NCBI GenBank assembly: GCA_025359985.1
Contig: JANYDB010000022.1
Coordinates: 1 to 54,626 of the forward strand
DNA length: 54,626 bases
DNA from: Burkholderiales bacterium
GTDB lineage: Bacteria; Pseudomonadota; Gammaproteobacteria; Burkholderiales; Usitatibacteraceae
Direction of reading: 5' to 3'
How positions within the stretch are numbered: position 1 is the stretch's first letter; the number at the start of each line of letters is the position of its first letter. Shown here piece after piece: positions 10,493 to 20,178 of this stretch. The notes under the pieces were generated by a model that saw only the letters and a list, made by a program, of their open reading frames with translations, ran no database searches and had not been told where the DNA came from. Made by a program: the position numbers and the translations under genes.

Positions 10493-10520
10493 TTGCTTTT
10501 TTGTCTGGAGGCACTATAAT
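10493..10520 (+). promoter_or_regulatory. Sigma-70 promoter of rpsT
   Basis: TTGCTT (10493-10498), a 16-base spacer, and a perfect TATAAT (10515-10520). It lies 43 bases before the rpsT start codon and matches the strength expected for a ribosomal protein gene. Confidence 0.8.
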
Positions 10521-10563
10521 ACAAGGCTTCGCACAAAATTCATGAATAGATTCTGGAATAAAC

Positions 10564-10848
10564 ATGGCAAATACCAAACAAGCTGTCAAACGCGCACGTC
10601 AAGCAGTGAAAGCCCGCTCGCACAATATGGCGCAGCGTTCTGAGCTTCGTACCGCGATCAAAAAAGTTACCGCAGCAATTGCTGCTGGCGACAAAACGGC
10701 AGCTGAGGCGGTGTTCAAGTCTTCGGTTTCCACGATTGATTCCATCGCGGATAAAAAGATTATTCATAAAAATAAAGCCGCTCGCCATAAGAGCCGTTTG
10801 TCTGCCGCGGTTAAGGCTATTGGCGCCAAGGCACAAGCTGCTGCCTGA
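10564..10848 (+). CDS. rpsT: 30S ribosomal protein S20
   Basis: 94 residues, slightly longer than the 87-88 of E. coli because of an Ala-rich C-terminus. The start [14 protein letters not shown], the block [10 protein letters not shown], and [15 protein letters not shown] are characteristic of S20, a 16S rRNA-binding primary assembly protein of the small subunit. It is monocistronic: a strong promoter lies just upstream and a clear terminator downstream. It is divergent from murJ. Confidence 0.98.
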   Translation: MANTKQAVKRARQAVKARSHNMAQRSELRTAIKKVTAAIAAGDKTAAEAVFKSSVSTIDSIADKKIIHKNKAARHKSRLSAAVKAIGAKAQAAA

Positions 10849-10923
10849 TTTGTAATCAATGTGGTTAATAGCTAGCCCGCATTGCTAGTCCGTAGATGGC
10901 CGATTAGCCATAAATAAAAAATT

Positions 10924-10959
10924 AAAAAACGCCAGATGGTCATTCGTCTGGCGTTTTTT
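10924..10959 (+). terminator. Rho-independent terminator of rpsT
   Basis: Perfect 13-bp stem (10924-10936 with 10947-10959) built on CGCCAGA/TCTGGCG flanked by A6 and T6, with a 10-base loop. Because both flanks are homopolymers it can also stop transcription from the minus strand, although the DUF3579 gene ends about 30 bases further on. Confidence 0.93.
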
Positions 10960-10988
10960 GTGGCGCTACCGTTTGTTAAGGTTGTTCG

Positions 10989-11363
10989 CTAACGGGTTAA
11001 ACGTTCCAGCGCATTATCCGGCAAGGGGCAAAAATCCTCGCTGACGGCTCGCGTGGGATCGATGACGATGAGTTCGTTATCGTGCGCAAAATCGAGCAGG
11101 AATCGATACGCTCTAGGCTCCACTTCCGCCAGCGAGGGCTCCACCACCACGCAGCGTACGCCATCTAACATCACCGGGCGGACATAGGGCGAATAACGCA
11201 TTTGCTGATCACCACCAAAGCTCGACATAATGCCGCACAAACGCTCAGCCCAGTCGCTGGGCCGAAAGGCGCGACCTTGTACGGTAATCCCCTGAATGAC
11301 GATGCGAGCAAATGGGGAAGGCGATGGGGGGCGAGAAAGGGAAAGAGGGGGGGCTGCAGACAT
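10989..11363 (-). CDS. DUF3579 family protein
   Basis: 124 residues from ATG 11363. The family core is clear: IVIQGITVQGRAFRPSDWAERL, CGIMSSFG, YSPYVRPVMLDGVRCVVVEP and FLLDFAHDNELI. DUF3579 proteins are small, soluble, of unknown role, and largely restricted to betaproteobacteria, often close to rpsT and argF as here (recalled, not searched). A longer frame starts at GTG 11423 but adds only low-complexity residues, and neither start has a good ribosome-binding site. The neighbouring FAD-binding gene is divergent. Confidence 0.8.
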   Translation of the reverse strand: MSAAPPLSLSRPPSPSPFARIVIQGITVQGRAFRPSDWAERLCGIMSSFGGDQQMRYSPYVRPVMLDGVRCVVVEPSLAEVEPRAYRFLLDFAHDNELIVIDPTRAVSEDFCPLPDNALERLTR

Positions 11364-11742
11364 TACGGGCACAATAGATAGCTGCAATAAGGGAAAGGAA
11401 GAATAGGGGCAAAGGGTGGGCACATGCGATGATTCGTTTGGCCCAAAGTCGGCGGCAGTTTTTTAGAGTGCTCGCCGAAACCAACGGTGGGCAGTGGACG
11501 ACAATTAGTGCTGAGTGATTATCAGAAAGATAGGGCAAATTAACGGTTGGTGTTCTAACAGCAATACGCAGGGTGACGAACAACCCACACGCTCATAACG
11601 GTTATTGAAGCAACCCGGATTATATCGCGCATACACCTCACGCATGGCTCATGTTCCACGTCATTTTCTTCTCGTTACCTTACATTTATTTGATTCTTGC
11701 GCGTCTGTATTTACATTATCCACTGTGGCGGCTCACCTAAGC
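11364..11742. other. Intergenic region between divergent genes
   Basis: A 379-base gap between the DUF3579 gene and the FAD/NAD(P)-binding protein gene. It is open in the forward frame from 11605 but that part encodes no family-like sequence. A weak forward promoter may lie at TTGATT (11690-11695) and TACATT (11712-11717) with a 16-base spacer, 26 bases before the chosen start codon. Nothing else was recognised. Confidence 0.35.
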
Positions 11743-13212
11743 ATGACTCATACCATTGCAATTATTGGCGCGGGATTTAGCGGTACGGTAATAGCAACCC
11801 GTCTCCTGCGCACGCAAGCTGCGGCAGGGGCATCCGCCGTAGCCGGTTTAAAGATTTTGCTTATCAACCGCGCAGCGCCAGTCAGTGCACACAAAAATAT
11901 AAATCACGATAATCTAGGGCGTGGCTTGGCCTATGGCACTAAATCAGACACGCATTTACTGAATGTGCCGGCCGGTCGGATGAGCGCATTTCCTGAAGAT
12001 GAAAACGATTTTTTGAATTTTCTCGAACAGCGCGGCTTGAAAGCCTCGGGCGGCGCATTTGTATCACGTCGATGGTATGGCGAATATCTGCGCCATACAC
12101 TTGATGCGGCCATCACAGCGGGCGCAAATAATGCGGTTGACGGCGCGGTTCACAGCGTCCTCGACATTATCAGCGGTGAGGTTGATTCACTGCGTATGAC
12201 GTTTGACTCACCGCAGGGCCAGGCCGTACTCACCTTCACCGATGGCCGTACGTTAATGGTTGATCGAGTGGTGCTAGCGCTGGGTAATTTTGCACCCGCC
12301 AATCCACCGCTAAGCGATGCAGCAGCATTTACTTCACCGCGCTATATTCGCGATCCGTGGGCGCAAGGTGCGTTGGATCATGTTGACGGCGCCCGACCGA
12401 TTGCGCTGATCGGGACCGGACTGACCATGTTTGATGTGGTGCTATCACTGAGTGCGACATGGCCGCAGGCAACATTCACCGCATTTTCGCGTCGCGGCTT
12501 GCTGCCTAAAGCCCATCGCGAAGCAACACTGCCGCCACAATTTAATCACGCGCCCCAACGCATTCTGGAGGGTCCAGCCACTGCACGCGCTTATGTTCGC
12601 GCCGTGCGAGTGGCCATCGCCGATTACGCGCAACAGGGCGGCAATTGGCGAGATGTCATTGCATCGCTGCGCCCGCTCACCGCTGCTTTATGGCAACGCT
12701 TGCCGCTCATTGAGCAGACGCGGATGCTGAGACATGTGAGGCCGCATTGGGAATCGCATCGTCATCGTGCCGCGCCCGCTATTGCTCGCACCATTGAAAA
12801 TTTAATAGCCGATAAGCGCTTGACCGTGCTGTCCTCGCGACTCACAAGCATGACCGCGCACGATGATGGCTTGCACCTCGTTTTGCGCCGTCGCCATCAA
12901 GCCCAACATGAAACCTTGATCGCCGCCACGGTGATCAACTGCACAGGGCCGACCAGTGATTATCGTTTGGCGAAAGAAGTGTTAATGCTGAATTTGCATG
13001 CGCAAGGCTTGATTGCGCCAGATCATCATTGCCTGGGTATTGAGGTGAATGACCAACTACAGGTGATCGATGCCGCCAGCCGTACGGTGCCGGGATTGTA
13101 TTGTGTAGGCCCCTTGTTAAAGGCGCGGTTTTGGGAAGCGACAGCGGTGCCTGAATTGCGAGAGCACGCACGTCGTGTGACCAACGCTTTACTTCAATCG
13201 CTCAAACCCTGA
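11743..13212 (+). CDS. FAD/NAD(P)-binding protein, COG4529 (YdhS-like)
   Basis: 489 residues from ATG 11743, the start that places the dinucleotide-binding motif IAIIGAGFSGTVIATRLL at the N-terminus as usual; the open frame back to a TTG at 11605 adds unlike sequence. Further family features are GRGLAYGT, LLNVPAGRMSAFPED, RRWYGEYL, VVLALGNF, a second Rossmann glycine motif in IALIGTGLTMFD, and FSRRGLLPKAHRE. Members are predicted flavoproteins with unknown substrates. The gene stands alone between the DUF3579 gene and argF. It could be a hydroxylase-like monooxygenase, but no substrate can be inferred. Confidence 0.8.
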   Translation: MTHTIAIIGAGFSGTVIATRLLRTQAAAGASAVAGLKILLINRAAPVSAHKNINHDNLGRGLAYGTKSDTHLLNVPAGRMSAFPEDENDFLNFLEQRGLKASGGAFVSRRWYGEYLRHTLDAAITAGANNAVDGAVHSVLDIISGEVDSLRMTFDSPQGQAVLTFTDGRTLMVDRVVLALGNFAPANPPLSDAAAFTSPRYIRDPWAQGALDHVDGARPIALIGTGLTMFDVVLSLSATWPQATFTAFSRRGLLPKAHREATLPPQFNHAPQRILEGPATARAYVRAVRVAIADYAQQGGNWRDVIASLRPLTAALWQRLPLIEQTRMLRHVRPHWESHRHRAAPAIARTIENLIADKRLTVLSSRLTSMTAHDDGLHLVLRRRHQAQHETLIAATVINCTGPTSDYRLAKEVLMLNLHAQGLIAPDHHCLGIEVNDQLQVIDAASRTVPGLYCVGPLLKARFWEATAVPELREHARRVTNALLQSLKP

Positions 13213-13508
13213 GGGTAATGAGCAAAGCGATGCGGCTTCGTTGCTTGCCCTGACGCGACCTTTGCCCTAGTATCTTCAATCGATCACTAGTTAGACAAAA
13301 TTGTTTACTTTACGAACCGGGTCAATCTTGCCGCGCAAGCCACGCTTCACGCTTGCAGTTAACATTTGCGCGTTGGCCGATGGAGACCGTATGTTTTTAG
13401 CAGACCTCCGCGCTGAAGCTAACGAGCGCGCGATTAATTTTTTAACGGCTCCACATCAACCCCAGCCCCACCACGCAAGCGGCTGCGTAACCATTTGATG
13501 GACATGAC
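13213..13508. other. Intergenic region upstream of argF
   Basis: A 296-base gap. A 65-codon frame (13301-13498) shows no recognisable protein and no good ribosome-binding site. No clear promoter or ArgR operator pair could be read. Confidence 0.3.
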
Positions 13509-14423
13509 ATGAAACATTTTTTGCAGTTTACTGATTTTACGCGCGAAGAATTTGAGCATTTAATCGAGCGCACCAAAATTCTCAAGCAGCGTTTCAAGAA
13601 CTACATTCCGTATCAGCCGCTCACCGACCGCATGTTGGCCATGGTGTTTGAAAAAAGCTCGACTCGTACCCGGGTTTCATTCGAGGCCGGCATGTTTCAG
13701 CTCGGCGGCGCCTCGATTGTGCTCAACACATCCGATAGCCAATTAGGGCGCGGCGAGCCGATTGAAGATGTGGCGCGGGTGATTTCACGCATGGTTGATA
13801 TCGTCATGATTCGCACCTTTGATCAGTCTATTCTGGAGCGCTTCGCGGCGAACTCACGGGTGCCGGTGATCAACGGGCTAACCAATGAATATCACCCCTG
13901 CCAGGTACTTGCGGATATTTTTACCTTCATCGAATTTCGCGGTGCCATTGCAGGCAAAACCGTGGCGTGGATAGGTGACGCCAACAATATGGCTTACACC
14001 TGGCTACAGGCGGCGCGCATTTTTGATTTCAAACTGCAGGTGGCCACGCCATCCGGTTATGAAATGAAATCACAGCGCGGCGAAGCGCTTGACACGGCCT
14101 ATCTGAGCGCATTCACCGACCCCATGCAAGCGGCCAACGGCGCTCACCTGGTGACCACAGATGTGTGGACCAGCATGGGCTTTGAAGCCGAAACCGCAGC
14201 GCGACAGCAGGCGTTCGCAGATTTTATGGTCGACGCCGAGATGATGTCGGTTGCCGCCAAAGACGCATTATTTATGCACTGTCTGCCCGCGCATCGTGGC
14301 GAAGAGGTATCTGCCGAGGTGTTGGATGGCGCACAAAGCGTGGTTTGGGATGAGGCCGAAAATCGGCTGCATGTGCAAAAAGCATTGATGGAATATTTAT
14401 TGCTGGGACGCATCAATAGCTGA
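13509..14423 (+). CDS. argF: Ornithine carbamoyltransferase
   Basis: 304 residues, normal for the anabolic enzyme. It makes citrulline from ornithine and carbamoyl phosphate in arginine synthesis. The carbamoyl-phosphate motif STRTR (about residues 51-55), the HPCQ-type motif YHPCQVLADIFT, the ornithine-binding region DVWTSMG and the HCLPAHRGEE motif with its catalytic Cys are all present. Start at ATG 13509; the local ribosome-binding site is weak. argG lies 1.5 kb downstream on the same strand, separated by an exported unknown protein. Confidence 0.97.
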   Translation: MKHFLQFTDFTREEFEHLIERTKILKQRFKNYIPYQPLTDRMLAMVFEKSSTRTRVSFEAGMFQLGGASIVLNTSDSQLGRGEPIEDVARVISRMVDIVMIRTFDQSILERFAANSRVPVINGLTNEYHPCQVLADIFTFIEFRGAIAGKTVAWIGDANNMAYTWLQAARIFDFKLQVATPSGYEMKSQRGEALDTAYLSAFTDPMQAANGAHLVTTDVWTSMGFEAETAARQQAFADFMVDAEMMSVAAKDALFMHCLPAHRGEEVSAEVLDGAQSVVWDEAENRLHVQKALMEYLLLGRINS

Positions 14424-14631
14424 TCAGTGGCTGCTGCCAGTTTGACGTGGCGGTGAGATTGAGAATGAAACTAATACCACCCGGCACCAAATCAGCTGTC
14501 ACTAGAAATAACTAAATGTGGGCTAAAATTCATCCGTAATTAATATTTGATGTGACAACCATGGCGCTTGCCAGCCATAGCAATCATTAGCATTGGCGAG
14601 CCTCTTCAGCTAAAAATGCTTGAAGAAGCCC

Positions 14632-15666
14632 ATGGATAAACGACTTTATAAAAGAAAGCGCTACATGAAATCCCATTTTAAACCTGCGGCACGTTTACTT
14701 CTTACGCTTGGCTCAGTACTTACGCTTACCCTCGCCGCCAGTGTCAGCTATGCGATCCCCGAAGCCGAGATTAACGCGGGCGCAACGCTCGCCGCGCCTG
14801 CCACAGCACCCGCTAAAAAGCAGGTGTTCGCCCTGATTGCCGCAGTCGGTGATCAATTTACTTATGTGAAGCAGCGCAATCAGGTTGGCAGCAATATTAT
14901 TGACAACAACTTCCGCAAGGTGATGAAAGTGCCAGACAACGGTTTGAATACAGCCGTACTGCGCGGGCTCGATATTGCCATCGGCAATGCCAATCCGGAC
15001 AGCGAACGCGTGTTTTTAACCTTGAATCCGGTTGAGCTGGAGGGTGTACTGCCACAAGACCGCGAGCGAATTGCTATTGGCAAGCTGGTCTCTATTGTGG
15101 AAAAAATGCCTGAGCGTCAAAACTGGGACAAAATCGTTATCGCCACACCCAACTTTTTGTTCTCCGGGCGCGAGGGCATGGGACCCAAGTTGCAAGGATT
15201 TGGGGTTTATGTACAGCCGCTCATTAGTGCCAGTTTTGATGGCGGTGATTATCAGTTTTTAGGCAGTGAAATCGATAGCCAAAGCGATTCCGATACCACT
15301 ACGCCCAACGGCGGCCGCTCACGCTCTAAACAATATATGGCGCCGTTTTCCTATATTCAGGTTTATGTACTCGATGCCAAAACCCTCAAGGTGCTGGAAA
15401 AAAATTCGCGCCATGATTACACCAAGTTGTCAGACCCTGATTCCGCCGCCGTTAATGTTGAAAAATCCATGACGCCAGAATTTTTGGGAACCCGCGTAAC
15501 TCGCCTCATCGAGCGCTCAGCCGCAGCCGCTTTGGGCGCAACCGATATTGGTACTTCGGTGCAAATTGGCGATGTAAAAGCCGTCCCTTCAGCGCCACCG
15601 ACTCTTGCCCCTACCGCTACATCTGGCGTACCAAACCCCATTAAAGCGGCCGAGCCTAAAAAATAA
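14632..15666 (+). CDS. Exported protein of unknown function
   Basis: 344 residues from ATG 14632 (ATG 14665 is an equally possible start and gives a shorter positive n-region). A signal peptide is clear: basic KRLYKRKRYMK, hydrophobic LLLTLGSVLTLTLAAS and a cleavage site near SYA-IP. The mature part is soluble, with a conserved-looking core (FALIAAVGDQFTYV, ERIAIGKLVSIVEKM, FLFSGREGMGPKLQGFGVYVQP) and a low-complexity Pro/Ala/Thr tail. I do not recognise a named family. It lies between argF and argG without obvious coupling to either. Periplasmic location is inferred only from the signal peptide. Confidence 0.65.
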   Translation: MDKRLYKRKRYMKSHFKPAARLLLTLGSVLTLTLAASVSYAIPEAEINAGATLAAPATAPAKKQVFALIAAVGDQFTYVKQRNQVGSNIIDNNFRKVMKVPDNGLNTAVLRGLDIAIGNANPDSERVFLTLNPVELEGVLPQDRERIAIGKLVSIVEKMPERQNWDKIVIATPNFLFSGREGMGPKLQGFGVYVQPLISASFDGGDYQFLGSEIDSQSDSDTTTPNGGRSRSKQYMAPFSYIQVYVLDAKTLKVLEKNSRHDYTKLSDPDSAAVNVEKSMTPEFLGTRVTRLIERSAAAALGATDIGTSVQIGDVKAVPSAPPTLAPTATSGVPNPIKAAEPKK

Positions 15667-15972
15667 TCAACCCGTAGTGGGCGCCGCCGCAGGTCAGCTT
15701 GACGGCGGCATCAGATCAACCGGGTTCATGGGACAAGTTCTCATCAACCCGGTTTTAATTAATCTGGTTTTAATCGCTGCTGTGCGCACGTATAATCTGA
15801 GTGCGTTGAAAACCGGTCAACGCGTGCAGGATCCCGTCTCGCCACTTCCGCAGTTTGGCCAAACTATGTTTAAAACCGCCAAGCTACCCCCCGCGAGCGG
15901 TGACCTTTCCGGTAGAACTGCACACTTCGAGACATGGCGGAGCAAGTGTGCGCATTCAGGAAAATCATCATC
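15667..15972. other. argG upstream region
   Basis: A 306-base gap. A perfect TATAAT stands at 15791-15796, but no good -35 element precedes it at standard spacing. An ATCAACC word recurs three times (about 15667, 15715, 15743), twice joined to a CCGG and a GGTTTTAAT word that itself is repeated at 15751 and 15765. These may be a regulatory site for argG, but the known ArgR box is not evident. Confidence 0.35.
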
Positions 15973-17292
15973 ATGAGCGAAGCAATTGGTCGCACCAAGG
16001 GCGCAAAGCCCGGCAAGGTGGACAGCAAAATCAATAAAGTTGTATTGGCGTATTCGGGCGGGCTGGATACGTCGGTCATTCTCAAATGGCTGCAGGATGT
16101 TTATCAGTGCGAGGTCGTTACCTTCACGGCTGACATTGGTCAGGGCGAAGAGCTTGAGCCGGCGCGCAAAAAAGCGCTGCAATTAGGCATCAAAAAGCAG
16201 AATATTTTTATCCAGGATTTGCGGGAAGAGTTTGTACGCGATTACGTGTTTCCCATGTTCCGCGCCAACGCGGTGTATGAAGGCGAATATCTTCTCGGTA
16301 CCTCGATTGCTCGCCCCCTGATCGCGAAGCAAATGATCGAGATCGCGCGTCAGGTGGGCGCGGATGCAATTTCTCATGGCGCCACCGGCAAAGGTAATGA
16401 CCAGGTGCGCTTTGAGCTGGGCGCCTATGCGCTGATGCCGAATGTGAAAATCATTGCGCCATGGCGCGAGTGGGATTTACTCTCGCGCGAAAAATTACTG
16501 GCGTATGCGGATAAACATAATATCCCGGTTGATTTTAAGAAAAGAAAAGGCGGCGGTGCACCTTATTCGATGGATGCCAATCTGCTGCATATTTCGTATG
16601 AAGGCGGCATTCTTGAAGATCCAAATTTTGAACCGGAAGATTCAATGTGGCGCATTACGGTTTCGCCTGAAAAAGCGCCGGGCAAACCGGAATATGTTGA
16701 GCTTGGCTATCAACGTGGCGACATTGTTTCGATAAATGGCAAAAAACTCTCGCCCGCAAAAGTGCTCACCGAATTAAATCGCCTCGGTGGTAAACACGCG
16801 ATTGGTCGTTTGGATATGGTGGAAAACCGCTATATCGGCATGAAATCACGCGGCTGCTATGAAACGCCGGGCGGCACCATCATGCTCCGCGCCCATCGTG
16901 CGATGGAATCAATCACGATGGATCGCGAAGTGCTGGCCTTGAAAGATGATTTGATGCCGCGCTATGCAAGAATGATTTACAACGGCTACTGGTTCGCGCC
17001 CGAGCGCGTGCTGCTGCAATCATTGATTGATCAGTCGCAGCTTGTGGTTAACGGCACCGTGAAATTAAAACTCTACAAAGGCACGGTGCTCATCGTTGGC
17101 CGTGAATCAAAAACGGATTCGCTGTTTGATCAGGCGATCTCCACATTTGATGACGATGGCGGAGCGTACAATCAGGCCGATGCAGCGGGATTTATTAAAT
17201 TGAATGCCCTACGGATGCGGATTGCCGCTAATAAAGCAGCGGCAAAAATAGCGAAGCCCGTCGGCAAAGCCGTAAAAAAATCCAGGCCGTAA
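15973..17292 (+). CDS. argG: Argininosuccinate synthase
   Basis: 439 residues from ATG 15973; an upstream frame to 15934 is less likely. It condenses citrulline and aspartate with ATP. The N-type ATP pyrophosphatase motif [17 protein letters not shown] is at about residues 23-39, and [25 protein letters not shown] and the C-terminal [12 protein letters not shown] are conserved. The N-terminus (about 20 extra residues before the usual start) and the Ala/Lys-rich C-terminal tail are extensions. The next gene, yajQ, starts about 110 bases later after a hairpin and GGGTAA repeats. Confidence 0.96.
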   Translation: MSEAIGRTKGAKPGKVDSKINKVVLAYSGGLDTSVILKWLQDVYQCEVVTFTADIGQGEELEPARKKALQLGIKKQNIFIQDLREEFVRDYVFPMFRANAVYEGEYLLGTSIARPLIAKQMIEIARQVGADAISHGATGKGNDQVRFELGAYALMPNVKIIAPWREWDLLSREKLLAYADKHNIPVDFKKRKGGGAPYSMDANLLHISYEGGILEDPNFEPEDSMWRITVSPEKAPGKPEYVELGYQRGDIVSINGKKLSPAKVLTELNRLGGKHAIGRLDMVENRYIGMKSRGCYETPGGTIMLRAHRAMESITMDREVLALKDDLMPRYARMIYNGYWFAPERVLLQSLIDQSQLVVNGTVKLKLYKGTVLIVGRESKTDSLFDQAISTFDDDGGAYNQADAAGFIKLNALRMRIAANKAAAKIAKPVGKAVKKSRP

Positions 17293-17305
17293 ATAGCGTT
17301 TTTAC

Positions 17306-17359
17306 TTACCCTGCCTGCTTCTGTTGAAAAGTGCAGGGTAAAGGTAAGGGTAAGGGTAA
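17306..17359 (+). repeat. Hairpin followed by GGGTAA hexamer repeats
   Basis: A 9-bp inverted repeat TTACCCTGC/GCAGGGTAA (17306-17314 and 17333-17341) with an 18-base loop. Its right arm runs into four tandem 6-bp units (GGGTAA, AGGTAA, GGGTAA, GGGTAA; 17336-17359). It follows the argG stop; lacking a T-tract, it is not a standard terminator. Confidence 0.7.
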
Positions 17360-17400
17360 GGATTAGTGCAACAGCGCAACGCTCAACACAAAGGAATCAA

Positions 17401-17886
17401 ATGCCATCATTCGATATCGTTTCCGAAGTCAATAAAGTTGAGCTTAAAAACGCGCTTGAGCAGGCGAATAAGGAGGTCTCAACCCGGTTTGATTTCAAAG
17501 GTTCAGATTCGCGCATCGAGCAAAAAGAACTTGAGCTCACCGTTTATGCAGACGATGATTTCAAGCTGGCACAGGTAAAAGATGTGATGCTCAATAAAAT
17601 GGCCAAGCGTGGCGTGGATGTGCGCCTGCTGGATGAAAAAAACAAAGAAAAAATTGGCGGCGATAAGGTCAAACAAATCATTAATGTAAAAAATGGCATC
17701 GAATCAGACCTCGCCAAGCGCATCGTCAAGCTCATCAAGGATGCAAAACTGAAAGTGCAAGCTTCCATTCAGGGCGAAACCGTGCGCGTCACCGGTACCA
17801 AGCGCGATGATTTGCAGGAAGCCATCGCGTTATGCAAAAAACAAATTGAGGACACTCCTTTGCAGTTCAACAATTTTCGCGACTGA
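17401..17886 (+). CDS. yajQ: YajQ-family nucleotide-binding protein
   Basis: 161 residues, the normal length. The start [19 protein letters not shown], then [10 protein letters not shown], and the C-terminal [16 protein letters not shown] with PLQFNNFRD are diagnostic. Members of this family have two ferredoxin-like domains; some bind cyclic di-GMP and influence transcription. An AAGGAATCAA ribosome-binding region precedes the ATG. The gene probably has its own promoter or reads through from argG; no promoter was clear. Confidence 0.95.
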   Translation: MPSFDIVSEVNKVELKNALEQANKEVSTRFDFKGSDSRIEQKELELTVYADDDFKLAQVKDVMLNKMAKRGVDVRLLDEKNKEKIGGDKVKQIINVKNGIESDLAKRIVKLIKDAKLKVQASIQGETVRVTGTKRDDLQEAIALCKKQIEDTPLQFNNFRD

Positions 17887-18087
17887 CTATGCTGGCCATT
17901 TCTGAACCTGCTAAAAACGCGCATACAAACAATACGCATACAAAAGCTGACCTTCGTTTCCTGTCACAAAAGTGACAAGCTGCTATCATTCGCCAAGTTT
18001 ATTTAGCCCCTCCTTGGTACAGCGCATGCATTTACACCTGCAAACTATCCTCGTTTTCATCATTCCGCCAACGGCAAATCCATTGCG

Positions 18088-19107
18088 ATGAGCGCCGTCA
18101 TTGAGCCCATGGTGAAGCCCAAGGCGTCAACTGGGATGCGCGTTAAAGTATGGGGCGCGCGCGGCTCTCTACCCGCGCCGCTGACGCCGGAAGAATTGCA
18201 GCTTCATATGCGCAATCTTCTCATCGAATTTACGGAGCGCGGCTACACCTCAGCCAGCGACGTTGACCGCTTTCTGGCAGGGGTGCCTCGCCAGCGTTTT
18301 GGCGGCTATGGCGGCAATACCCCGTGTATCGAGGTCTCGACCGATCAGCAGCAGTTAATTATTGACGGTGGCAGCGGCATCCGCCAGCTCGGTTATGACT
18401 TGATGGCAGGCGCGTGTGGGCGCGGTGAAGGCGAGGTACATATTCTATTTACGCATTTTCATTGGGATCATCTGATCGGCCTGCTATTTTTTACGCCCAT
18501 TTTTATTCCCGGCAATAGAATTCATGTCTACGCAGTGCAAGCCGATCTGCCTGATGTATTCAAAACCTTGTTCAAGAAACCGTATTTTCCCGTTGAGCTT
18601 GAGCAGCTTGGTGCGACTATCGAGTATCACCGTTTAGCGCCACGGCAGCCCGTTGTATTCAACGATATTACGGTGACCCCGTATGAGCTGGATCATCCGG
18701 ATCCTTGTTGGGGCTATAAATTTGAAAGTGGAGGCAAGGCATTTGCACATTGCGTGGATACCGAATGCATTCGCATCACGCGCGAAGAGCTGGGCCCGGA
18801 TTTGCCTTTATATCAGGGCCTTGATCTGATGATTATTGATGCGCAATACACAGTCATGGAATCATTTGAGCGAATCAATTGGGGCCACGCCTCGGCCCGC
18901 CGGGGTATTGATATCGCCATGCGCGAAGGCGTAAAGCAGGTGCTGTTCATGCATCATGATCCTGGCGCATCCATGGGAAAAATCGCGGCGGCGGAAACAC
19001 AGGCCCGCCATTATTACGAGCACCGCCTCGATAGCCCGCCACCTAATAGTACCGTTAGCCCGGTGGAGTGGTCGTTTGCTTTCGAAGGGCAGGTCATTGA
19101 GCTTTAA
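18088..19107 (+). CDS. MBL-fold metallo-hydrolase
   Basis: 339 residues. After KVWGARGSLP and GGNTPCIEV comes LIIDGGSGIRQLG and the metallo-beta-lactamase-fold metal motif THFHWDHLIG (HxHxDH variant), then HPDPCWGYKFE, a conserved Asp in LMIIDAQYT, and the distal HHDP. The pattern fits the RNase Z/cyclic-nucleotide phosphodiesterase-like branch of the superfamily, but the substrate is unknown. An inserted segment of about 40 residues (LTPEELQLHMRNLL...VDRFL) between the first two blocks is seen in members of this branch. It has no signal peptide and stands alone, convergent with the EamA transporter gene. Confidence 0.8.
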   Translation: MSAVIEPMVKPKASTGMRVKVWGARGSLPAPLTPEELQLHMRNLLIEFTERGYTSASDVDRFLAGVPRQRFGGYGGNTPCIEVSTDQQQLIIDGGSGIRQLGYDLMAGACGRGEGEVHILFTHFHWDHLIGLLFFTPIFIPGNRIHVYAVQADLPDVFKTLFKKPYFPVELEQLGATIEYHRLAPRQPVVFNDITVTPYELDHPDPCWGYKFESGGKAFAHCVDTECIRITREELGPDLPLYQGLDLMIIDAQYTVMESFERINWGHASARRGIDIAMREGVKQVLFMHHDPGASMGKIAAAETQARHYYEHRLDSPPPNSTVSPVEWSFAFEGQVIEL

Positions 19108-19125
19108 ACGTCACAATGAGTGTAA

Positions 19126-19177
19126 CAGCAAAGCGCCACAACAAAGCATCACAATAAAGCACCGCAATAAAGCGCTG
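19126..19177. repeat. 13-bp tandem repeat, four units
   Basis: The word CA(A/G)(C/T)AAAGC recurs at 19126, 19139, 19152 and 19165, exactly every 13 bases, with variable 4-base joints. It fills most of the gap between two convergent genes. Confidence 0.8.
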
Positions 19178-19216
19178 CGCCATAAAACAAACGCCCACCT
19201 TTACGCCATCACCTCA

Positions 19217-20113
19217 TTATTTTGAGGCCGCCTGTCCGGGAATAATTACCAAAGCAATCCCCCCAAGGATTGCCACGGCTGCCATCAGCAAGCGCCATGT
19301 CATTGGCTCATTCAGAAAAACCATGCCGCCCACAGCGGCGATAACAGGCACACTTAGCTGCACCGTGGCTGCGCTGGTTGTCGTAAGCTCGCGCAATGCG
19401 CTATACCAAATTGCATAGCCTAAACCTGACGCAAGGGCGCCGGAGGCAATTGCATAGGCAATGCCGCCATGATCCAGAGAAGACCACGGCAGGGTGGCCA
19501 TGCTCAACGCGACCGCAAACGGCACTGCCCGCAAAAAATTTCCTGCCGTGGTACTAGTGGCGTCACCATTGCTTTTGCGTTTACTTTTGCCACGCAATGA
19601 ATAAATGCCCCAGGCAACACCGGCGGTCAGCATCAACAGCGCGCCGCGAAAAGAGGGTGCCGAAAGCCCTGGCAGCAGCAGGACCACCAAACCAACCAGC
19701 GCACATAATAATCCCATGGATTGCCGCAACGACAGGCGCTCGCTGCGCCACAGGCTATAGCCGATCATTGTCGTTTGTACCGCACCGAATAGTAATAACG
19801 CACCAGTCGCAACCGATAAGCTGATATACGCATATGAAAAACAGGCTGCATAAGCAAACAATGCAAATGCCGAAGGCCAGTTGCCTGCGCCCAGATTATC
19901 CTTGGCGCGCGCTGTGGGACCGGCAAGGCGGGATGCGCCACCGCGAACTCGCACAACCAGCCAGAGCACCACGGCACCCGAAACGACGCGAATCAAAGTG
20001 AAACTGGCAGCATCCATTTCAGCGTTTTTCAGCGCGAATCTGCAGAGCAATGAATTGGCGGCAAAAGCAATCATCGCCAGCAATGTAAGAAAAAATACCG
20101 CTTTGCGTGACAT
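19217..20113 (-). CDS. EamA/DMT-family transporter
   Basis: 298 residues from ATG 20113, supported by a GGAG ribosome-binding site eight bases upstream; the preceding TTG is less likely. Ten hydrophobic helices arranged as two EamA repeats are visible, with the N-terminal motif AANSLLCRFALKNAEMDAASFTLIR and the C-terminal repeat containing LSVPVIAAVGGMVFLNEPMTW, typical of the drug/metabolite transporter superfamily. It is an inner-membrane exporter or permease of unknown substrate. Confidence 0.88.
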   Translation of the reverse strand: MSRKAVFFLTLLAMIAFAANSLLCRFALKNAEMDAASFTLIRVVSGAVVLWLVVRVRGGASRLAGPTARAKDNLGAGNWPSAFALFAYAACFSYAYISLSVATGALLLFGAVQTTMIGYSLWRSERLSLRQSMGLLCALVGLVVLLLPGLSAPSFRGALLMLTAGVAWGIYSLRGKSKRKSNGDATSTTAGNFLRAVPFAVALSMATLPWSSLDHGGIAYAIASGALASGLGYAIWYSALRELTTTSAATVQLSVPVIAAVGGMVFLNEPMTWRLLMAAVAILGGIALVIIPGQAASK

Positions 20114-20178
20114 CAAAAAACTCCGCTTATTTACAAAGCTGACATGCGCACAACGTCTTCATAACAGGCGCTCCAGAT

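Noticed and set aside
13301-13498. 65-codon open frame upstream of argF
   Set aside because: No recognisable family, poor start context, and composition like the surrounding non-coding sequence.
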